Program-made: the position numbers and the translations under genes | Shown here: in pieces, positions 58,534 to 64,000 of the stretch | Position numbering within the stretch: position 1 is the first letter of the stretch | Layout of the letters: every line of letters starts with the position of its first letter | DNA from: Paraburkholderia lacunae | Lineage (GTDB): Bacteria; Pseudomonadota; Gammaproteobacteria; Burkholderiales; Burkholderiaceae | Direction of reading: 5' to 3' | Assembly (NCBI RefSeq): GCF_003353175.1 | Contig: NZ_QHKS01000014.1 | Span: 1-64,000, forward strand | Length of the DNA: 64,000 nucleotides | The notes under the pieces: generated by a model | Database searches by the model: none | What the model was told of the DNA's origin: nothing | Seen by the model: the letters and a program-made list of their open reading frames with translations, nothing else

Positions 58534-60672
58534 CTATTGTACGCGGTCGGGGTGAAGCGCCCGGGCGCGTACCGGCCACACCAGTTCGAGCGGACGCTGG
58601 AATACGCGCTGCCAGATCGCGCCGCGCAGCGAGCGCACCGTCTTGCGCCGCAAATCGCGCGATTTCACCGCCATGTAGAAGGCAAGCGCGAAGCTCACGG
58701 CCACGTTCAGGATCGCCATGCTGCCGACGCCCGCGACCGCCCACCAGAGCTCAGGCAACTTCAACGTGTCTTTGCCGAGCACGCCGAGCGCGACACCGAT
58801 GGAGCCGGCGCTGAGCGTGACGTGGCGCACTTCAAAAGCGAACGCGAAGGCAGTGATGATCGCGGGCACGAGACCGAGCATCAGGCCGAGCGTGATATTG
58901 CCCGCCACGCCTGCCACGTTCGAGCGACAGAACTGCGCGAGGCGGGCGGCGCCGGCCACGCCGAGCGTCATGCGCAGACGCCGGTTGTAGGCGAGCGCAT
59001 CGGCTACGCGATGCAGGACGAACCAGTTGTCCGTCCAGCCTGCGAGCAGGCTCGACGACCACAGCAGCACGCCGGTCAGCGCCGCGTAGAGCGGCGTCGG
59101 TCCGAGCAGCGCGAACGATTGCAAGGTAGCGTGGGCTTTCTCCGGCGAAATGAGGTTGGCGTGGAACAGCATGTGCCACAGCAATTGCACGCCGAGGCAC
59201 ACGGGGAACACCAGCAGGACGTTGCCGAGCACGGCTGCCGCTTGCGTGCGGATCAGCGCGGTCACCGAACTCACGAAGCTGTCCACGCCTGCGGGCGTGC
59301 CGGTCCCGTCGAGTTCGCGGGCGAGGGTGGGCGCGGTCATCGCCGGCTGCTTGGTAGCGAGCGAGAAGTGCAGGAAGTGCATCAGAAGGAAGCTGGCTGT
59401 GTAGTTGATGCCGGCCAGCAGGCCCTCGAAGATCGATTGCAGATGCGCGCCGGTGATCGCGAACTTCACACACACCGTGACGACGGTGACGAGTCCGCCG
59501 CCGGCCGCCATGCGCAGCATCTTCAGGTACTCGGCGCGATCGCGCGCGATGTAGTGCTCGCCGGTGTCGGCGCTGTATTCGACGACCTTGCGCGCGAGCA
59601 GCGAGAAATTGCTGCGCACCAGGTGGGCGACGCTTTGGCTCGCATGATTCGCGTTCACCAGTTCGGCGGTCAGACGCGCGCCGGCGTGCGGATCGTCCTG
59701 TGCCATCCATGCGTTGAGCAGAAGCTCCGCGCGCACGATGCGCATGCGCATCCGCTCGACCTGGAACACGATATCGACGCTGACGCCGTTGCGGTAGAGG
59801 TGTGCGAAGACGTTGTCGGTGGCGCTGCGGCATTCGTCGAGGAGCAGCCGCAGATAGTTGACCTCATGCAGCAGCCTGTCTTGCGACGCGCCTTCGACGA
59901 CGGCCTGATGCGCGGCTTCGACTGCGAGCATCGCGCGTGTGAGGCGGTAGAACGGCTGCTTTTCCATGGCGACGCGCACATCGCCGGCATCGCGGACGTC
60001 GACTTCGCCGAGGCGGCTGCGCACGGTTTGCGACAGGCCGGTGGAGCTGATCTGGCAGGTGAGGTTGTGCAGCGCGGCCAGCAGGTCGAGTGAGAACGGC
60101 GTGGTTTCGTGCGGCTCGTTTTCGTCTTGCTCGTCGTCGAAGAGGGCGCGGATGCGGGTGAGCAGATCGGTGGGGAGGGCGTCGATCCACTGCGCGTCGC
60201 GCTCGGAGTTGAACATCAGCCTGACGATTGCGGTGAGATCGCGCCGGTTGGGCGCGGGCGGAATCAGCGATGCCTCGAACCGTTCGAACAGCGCGCCGAA
60301 GAAGCCCGAGTGGACCGGCATGCCCGCGTCGCAGAGGAGCGAGAGGCTGTCGCTTTCGCGCAGCAGCGCGCGGAGGATGCCGGCGACGTTGGCCTTCCAC
60401 GTGGGGTTGCGGTCGAGGACGTGGAGCAGGTAACGGATGCGGGTGTGCGCTGGGATCGAGCGCGAATCGGAGGCGGAGTCGGAGGTTGTGCTGGATGCGG
60501 CCGGTTGGACGGCGCCCCCGCGGCGGATCCAATGCGCGAGCTCTATCAGCCACTCGCTGCGGTCAGGGTATGGCGCGGTCTTGTCAGCGATCGCTAGCAG
60601 CGCGTCTAGCTGGTGGCCGCTGTCGCGGGATGCACGCCATTTTTTTATGAATCTTTGGATGGAGGTGAACAT
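58534..60672 (-). CDS. PF10136-family membrane protein (usually annotated site-specific recombinase)
   Basis: A 712-residue protein commonly labelled site-specific recombinase (Gcr-like). The N-terminal 370 residues are soluble and helical. From about 375 on there are several clear membrane helices: GLVTVVTVCVKFAI, ASFLLMHFLHFSL, GNVLLVFPVCLGVQLLW, ALTGVLLWSSSLLAGW, ITLGLMLGLVPAIITAFAF and SMAILNVAVSFALAFYMAV. No tyrosine- or serine-recombinase catalytic pattern is seen. ATG 60672 is chosen because the family starts MFTSIQRFIKKW; a 69-codon extension would run through a repeat region. It begins 30 bases upstream of the RlmL-like start. Confidence 0.8.
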   Translation of the reverse strand: MFTSIQRFIKKWRASRDSGHQLDALLAIADKTAPYPDRSEWLIELAHWIRRGGAVQPAASSTTSDSASDSRSIPAHTRIRYLLHVLDRNPTWKANVAGILRALLRESDSLSLLCDAGMPVHSGFFGALFERFEASLIPPAPNRRDLTAIVRLMFNSERDAQWIDALPTDLLTRIRALFDDEQDENEPHETTPFSLDLLAALHNLTCQISSTGLSQTVRSRLGEVDVRDAGDVRVAMEKQPFYRLTRAMLAVEAAHQAVVEGASQDRLLHEVNYLRLLLDECRSATDNVFAHLYRNGVSVDIVFQVERMRMRIVRAELLLNAWMAQDDPHAGARLTAELVNANHASQSVAHLVRSNFSLLARKVVEYSADTGEHYIARDRAEYLKMLRMAAGGGLVTVVTVCVKFAITGAHLQSIFEGLLAGINYTASFLLMHFLHFSLATKQPAMTAPTLARELDGTGTPAGVDSFVSSVTALIRTQAAAVLGNVLLVFPVCLGVQLLWHMLFHANLISPEKAHATLQSFALLGPTPLYAALTGVLLWSSSLLAGWTDNWFVLHRVADALAYNRRLRMTLGVAGAARLAQFCRSNVAGVAGNITLGLMLGLVPAIITAFAFAFEVRHVTLSAGSIGVALGVLGKDTLKLPELWWAVAGVGSMAILNVAVSFALAFYMAVKSRDLRRKTVRSLRGAIWQRVFQRPLELVWPVRARALHPDRVQ

Positions 60673-60678
60673 TTTCTT

Positions 60679-60859
60679 GTTTTGCCTGCGGCGCTGGTGG
60701 TCGTTAGGTAGAAGGATATGGCATGTTTTTTTCTTCTGGTAAGCCAAGACCAACGCCGTAGGCAAACAGCCATAAGAACCGTCGCGAAGGCAAATAATCA
60801 AGCAAAGACCACCGCCGCAGGCAAACCACAATTGCCGCCGCCAAAGGCAAAACAAAACC
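60679..60859. repeat. Cluster of degenerate repeats upstream of the PF10136 gene
   Basis: A motif of the form GACCA-CGCCG-AGGCAAAC occurs as direct copies at 60746-60767 and 60804-60827, and inverted at 60679-60702. Partial copies occur near 60778-60796 and 60834-60859. The region is more A/C-rich than the rest of the window. It lies between the pqiC stop (60860) and the PF10136 start (60672), i.e. in the upstream leader of the latter. Confidence 0.7.
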
Positions 60860-61609
60860 TTAACCAGTAGTACCAACAACAGAAGGACAAGCAGGCACAG
60901 CCGGAGCAGTAACAGTCCCCTTGCTAGCGGAACTGGCCTTCCCCTGCGTGGCAGAAGCAGCCATCGCCTTCACCCCAGCAGCAATCTGCAAAGACATCTG
61001 CCGCAACGCCAACCGATGCCCGCTCACCAGAGCGTCATAGCCACCGCCAACCGGCTCACTAACAACACCCCGGCAAGTCATCACAGCAGTACTGCGTACG
61101 GCCCGTACGCTCCAGACAGCGTCGAGCAACGCATGCGATCCCGGCCATGACTCGAACCGTTGCACATTCACGCTGACCCGATAGACAGGCACGCTATCCG
61201 GATAAGCGGTGCCATACACGTCGATCGTGTCCAACTGCTGCGTGAGGCCAGTCGACAACGCACGACGAATCTCATCGCCCGGCAGCGAGGCCCAACGCTC
61301 CTGCTCCAGCACCTGGACCTGCGTCGGTCCCGTCTGCACGACGAACTGAGTCTTGGCCACTTGAGGCGGCACGTCGATCGGCGCGACTTCGATCAGCCAC
61401 GCCGGCGCACCCGAAGTCCGCGCGCTAACCAGCGCCCCAGCAGAAGCGGACGCAACTGAAGCAGCAGAAGCGCCACCATCGCTGAGCGTATAAAACCGGC
61501 TAGCCGGCGACGAACACGCCGCCATCGTCATCAGTCCGGCCAGAGCGCCAACATAGGCAGCGCCGCGCGCGAGCCCGCGCAGCGGGCGGGGGAGCCGGGC
61601 AAACATCAT
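60860..61609 (-). CDS. pqiC: PqiC-type outer-membrane lipoprotein of the Pqi lipid transport system
   Basis: A 249-residue lipoprotein. The signal peptide ends at a lipobox TMAAC with the modified cysteine near residue 32. The PqiC/YmbA (ABC-type auxiliary lipoprotein) domain follows: FYTLSDGG, WLIEVAPIDVPPQVAK, FVVQTGPTQVQVLEQERWAS split around 88-110. PqiC anchors the PqiB tunnel at the outer membrane. The ATG overlaps the pqiB stop (ATGA), showing coupled translation. A low-complexity Ala/Ser/Thr tail precedes the stop. Confidence 0.88.
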   Translation of the reverse strand: MMFARLPRPLRGLARGAAYVGALAGLMTMAACSSPASRFYTLSDGGASAASVASASAGALVSARTSGAPAWLIEVAPIDVPPQVAKTQFVVQTGPTQVQVLEQERWASLPGDEIRRALSTGLTQQLDTIDVYGTAYPDSVPVYRVSVNVQRFESWPGSHALLDAVWSVRAVRSTAVMTCRGVVSEPVGGGYDALVSGHRLALRQMSLQIAAGVKAMAASATQGKASSASKGTVTAPAVPACPSVVGTTG

Positions 61610-63264
61610 GGTTTATCTCCTGATTTACCGCGCAACAGCGATTCTGGATGACGCTCCAGATAGTCCGACAGCGCATTCAGCGACTGCAACGTGCGCGTCA
61701 GTTCCTGCAACGCCTGATGAACATCCGACTGCAACGGCGAATCCTGCTGCAAGGCCGCCTCGGCCGAACCGAACGTCTGCTTCGCCGCCGCCAGGGTGTC
61801 GCGCGCCTGCGGCACGACTTCCTTGTCGAGCCGCGCGAACAGCTGGTCGGCGTTCTTCAGCGCGCTGCTCAGATTCATCCCGATCTGGTCGAACGGCACC
61901 TTGTCGAGCTTCTTCGCAATGTCGGCGACTTGCAGTTGCAGTTCGTCGAGCGTGTTAGGAATAGTCGGCAACTCGAGCTGATCACCCGTCACGTCGATCG
62001 TGGCCGGCGGCGCCTTCGGGAAAATATCCAGCGCCACATACAACTGGCTCGTGATCAGGTTGCCGGTACGCAACTGGCCACGCAGCCCATGCTTGACGAG
62101 CTGTTGCAGCAGGTTCTGCCCAGCCAGGCTGCCTGGCGTCGGCGCCGATTCGCGGAAGCGCCTGCCGAGACGGTCGGGGTACAGGTTCATCGTCACGGGC
62201 ATCGTGAAGGTACGCGTCTTCGGTTCGTAGTCGATGCCGATGTTGGTCACCTGGCCGAGCACGATGCCCCGGAAATCGACCGGCGCGCCGACGGATAGCC
62301 CGCGCAGCGACTGGTTGAAGTTCATCACCACGCGCAGCGGCACGCCGTCCGGTTCGCGCATCGCGTCCGCTTCGTCGGAGCCGAGGCGGAAGGTCGTGTT
62401 GTTCGGCGCCTGCGCGCCCACGCCCTGGCCCGGCGGCGACTGGAACGACAGGCCGCCGACGATCACGGTCGCGAGCGACTGGGTGTTCAGCTTGAAGCCG
62501 CTCGAATCGAGCCGCAAGTCGACGCCGCTCGCATGCCACCAGCGCGAGTTGGTGCCGACGTACTGGTCGAACGGCGCGGCCACGAACACTTGCATTGTCA
62601 CGCCGGTGCCGTCCTTGTCGAGCGAGAAACCGACCACCTGGCCGACCTGCACGCGCCGGTAGAAAATCGGCGAGCCGATGTCGATCGAACCGAGCGAATC
62701 GCCGTGCAGCACGAACTGGTGGCCTTTCTGGTTGCCGGTAACGGGCGGCGGCGTTTCGAGCCCGACGAAGCGCGACTCGCCGTCCGGCGAATGGCCGGCG
62801 TCCGCGCCGATGTACGCGCCCGACAGCAGCGTGCTGAGCCCCGACACACCGCTCGCGCCCACCCGCGGCCGCACCACCCAGAAGCGCGAATCTTTCACCG
62901 CGAAATCTTCGGCTTCCTTCGTAAGCTGCACCTGAACCAGCACGTGCGACAGATCCCTCGACAGCGTGATGGTCTTCACCGCGCCGACGTCGACGTCCTT
63001 GTACTTGACCTTGGTCTTGCCGGGCTCGAGCCCTTCGGCGCTGACGAAACTGATGGTGATGGTCGGGCCTCGTTCGGTCACCGACTTGATCACGAGCGCG
63101 ACGCCGATCAGCGCGGCGATCAGCGGAATCACCCAGACCAGCGAGGGCAGCCAGCGGCTGCGCGGCTCGATGTCGGGGTCTGGCAATTGGGGCGGTAGCG
63201 TGGGTCCGTTCGAATCGTTGCGCGGCGCATCGGAGGCGGGCGTCGGTCCTTGCGGGCTAGTCAT
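61606..63264 (-). CDS. pqiB: PqiB, MCE-domain intermembrane transport protein
   Basis: A 552-residue protein anchored by one membrane helix (about 40-59: LPSLVWVIPLIAALIGVALV), with three MCE domains in series (about 65-150, 180-270, 310-410), as in E. coli PqiB, and a C-terminal helical tail that forms the needle-like channel. ISFVSAEGLEPGKTKVKYKD and GSPIFYRRVQVGQVVGFSLD are typical MCE beginnings. It carries lipids across the periplasm between PqiA and PqiC. It overlaps pqiA by eight bases and pqiC by four. Confidence 0.94.
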   Translation of the reverse strand: MTSPQGPTPASDAPRNDSNGPTLPPQLPDPDIEPRSRWLPSLVWVIPLIAALIGVALVIKSVTERGPTITISFVSAEGLEPGKTKVKYKDVDVGAVKTITLSRDLSHVLVQVQLTKEAEDFAVKDSRFWVVRPRVGASGVSGLSTLLSGAYIGADAGHSPDGESRFVGLETPPPVTGNQKGHQFVLHGDSLGSIDIGSPIFYRRVQVGQVVGFSLDKDGTGVTMQVFVAAPFDQYVGTNSRWWHASGVDLRLDSSGFKLNTQSLATVIVGGLSFQSPPGQGVGAQAPNNTTFRLGSDEADAMREPDGVPLRVVMNFNQSLRGLSVGAPVDFRGIVLGQVTNIGIDYEPKTRTFTMPVTMNLYPDRLGRRFRESAPTPGSLAGQNLLQQLVKHGLRGQLRTGNLITSQLYVALDIFPKAPPATIDVTGDQLELPTIPNTLDELQLQVADIAKKLDKVPFDQIGMNLSSALKNADQLFARLDKEVVPQARDTLAAAKQTFGSAEAALQQDSPLQSDVHQALQELTRTLQSLNALSDYLERHPESLLRGKSGDKP

Positions 63265-63907
63265 GGTCGCGGTCCTGAGGTTTTTGAGTACTGCCTTCCA
63301 CGTTGTCCCAGATGAGCCGTGGATCGAATTGCATGGATGCCATCATGGTCAGAATCACCACGGAACCGAAAGCGATGGCGCCCGGTCCGGCTGTGATCAC
63401 GGCCAGCGACTTGAAGCGCACCAGCGCGACCGTTAGCGTGACGACGAACACGTCGAGCATCGACCAGCGCCCGATCCGTTCGACCATCCGGTACAGCGTG
63501 GTGCGCTGCTCCGGCCGCCAGCGCGAGCGGCGCTGCGCCGTGACGGTGAGCAGCACCAGCACGCTGAGCTTGAGCATCGGCACCATGATGCTGGCGACGA
63601 ACACGATCACCGCCAGCGGCCAGTCGCCCGAGGTCCAGAAATAGACGACGCCGCTCATGATGGTGTCGTCTTCGGACCCGAGCAGCGACGAGGTGTGCAT
63701 CACCGGCAACAGATTCGCGGGAATATACAGCAAGGCCGCCGCGATCAATAGCGCCCAGGTGCGCATCAGGCTGTCGGGATTGCGCCGGTGCAGCACCGCG
63801 CCGCAACGGCTGCAATGCTGCGGCTCGACGGAGCGGATGCGCGGCTCGACCCGTCCGCACGCGTGGCAGGAGACGAGGCCCGCGCGCTTCGCGGTGACGT
63901 ATTTCAT
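63257..63907 (-). CDS. pqiA: PqiA membrane protein, second half-type (paraquat-inducible protein A)
   Basis: A 216-residue inner-membrane protein. It starts with a zinc-ribbon-like region, CHACGRVEPR then CSRCGAVLHRR (two CxxC pairs near 14 and 32). Four membrane helices follow (about 50-70, 88-115, 140-165, 168-190), with LLPVMHTSSLLGSEDDTIMSG and DVFVVTLTVALVRFKSLA as PqiA signatures. E. coli PqiA has two such halves in one chain of about 417 residues; here each half appears to be a separate gene. ATG 63907 is seven bases after the preceding gene's stop. Confidence 0.9.
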   Translation of the reverse strand: MKYVTAKRAGLVSCHACGRVEPRIRSVEPQHCSRCGAVLHRRNPDSLMRTWALLIAAALLYIPANLLPVMHTSSLLGSEDDTIMSGVVYFWTSGDWPLAVIVFVASIMVPMLKLSVLVLLTVTAQRRSRWRPEQRTTLYRMVERIGRWSMLDVFVVTLTVALVRFKSLAVITAGPGAIAFGSVVILTMMASMQFDPRLIWDNVEGSTQKPQDRDHD

Positions 63908-63914
63908 CGTGCGC

Positions 63915-64000
63915 TCACCCCTGATGCGGCGCCGGCGGCGCGCCGGCCTCACCCGTGGAGGGCGCGGGCGGCGCCTCCACGATATTGACGGCGACTGCCG
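63915..64000 (-). CDS. C-terminal end of the preceding pqiA gene (partial)
   Basis: Only 28 codons including the stop lie inside the window. On the minus strand it reads AVAVNIVEAPPAPSTGEAGA and ends APHQG before TGA at 63917-63915. The Pro/Ala-rich tail gives little family information, but the position, seven bases upstream of the second pqiA, fits the first PqiA half-gene of a split PqiA. The rest lies beyond the window. Confidence 0.6.
   Translation of the reverse strand, partial: AVAVNIVEAPPAPSTGEAGAPPAPHQG

Noticed and set aside
58534..60672. PF10136 protein taken as evidence of a mobile element or invertible DNA system
   Set aside because: It is a chromosomal membrane protein in a conserved neighbourhood, with no integrase motif, attachment sites or cargo genes around it.
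60673..60879. 69-codon upstream extension of the PF10136 gene
   Set aside because: The extension is translated from the repeat cluster, is cysteine-rich and unlike the family, and would overlap pqiC; MFTSIQRF at 60672 is the natural start.

Overview
The window looks like a core chromosomal segment of a Burkholderiaceae bacterium, most likely Paraburkholderia or a close relative. It is GC-rich throughout. Gene order and protein sequences fit that group: a Burkholderia-type porin, a three-gene pntAA-pntAB-pntB transhydrogenase, a DUF3683 oxidoreductase, PF10136 and PqiABC. The genus is inferred from recall, not from a database search. About 50 protein genes are supported. I found no rRNA, tRNA, CRISPR array, prophage, transposase or insertion sequence.

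Layout. 1-5.7 kb: the 5' end of ilvA (minus), then a 1362-residue FAD/Fe-S oxidoreductase, a HIT protein and a DUF971 protein. 5.75-9.9 kb: ubiquinone locus ubiE, a Tim44-like membrane protein, ubiJ, ubiB. 9.9-15.6 kb: a methyltransferase, an FmdB zinc ribbon protein, a DUF502 membrane protein, aspS, nudB, and a phospholipase D/cardiolipin synthase that overlaps nudB. 15.9-23.1 kb: a fatty acid beta-oxidation cluster (TetR regulator, acyl-CoA dehydrogenase, FadN-type bifunctional enzyme, thiolase, probable enoyl-CoA isomerase). 23.1-29.8 kb: fdhD, a nitrate-reductase-associated protein, a large PAS-GGDEF-EAL protein, and a GST/LysR divergent pair. 29.8-40.4 kb: thioesterase, Atm1-type ABC transporter, peptidoglycan recycling pair amgK-murU, and divergent from it the envelope operon lptD-surA-pdxA-rsmA.

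40.4-48.6 kb: a porin flanked by probable gene remnants, gloA, an NTF2-like protein, and on the minus strand glyQ-glyS-gmhB-plsC-metalloprotease. 48.8-55.7 kb: a membrane-anchored FMN glutamate synthase-like protein, mnmA, a NUDIX gene, and the pntAA-pntAB-pntB operon. 55.8-64 kb, all minus strand: a WYL regulator, a VOC protein, an RlmL-like methyltransferase, the PF10136 membrane protein (usually labelled site-specific recombinase), and the pqiA-pqiB-pqiC transport operon, whose first pqiA gene runs off the window.

Most interesting non-coding signals. (1) A nearly identical 50-nt hairpin block, with pairing preserved despite sequence change, ends in the ribosome binding site of both fadA (20943-20993) and pntAB (53873-53922). 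(2) A perfect 18-bp palindrome of PsrA-box type lies in front of the beta-oxidation TetR gene. (3) Several short-period tandem repeats lie in promoter regions or across a stop codon. (4) A cluster of degenerate repeats lies upstream of the PF10136 gene.
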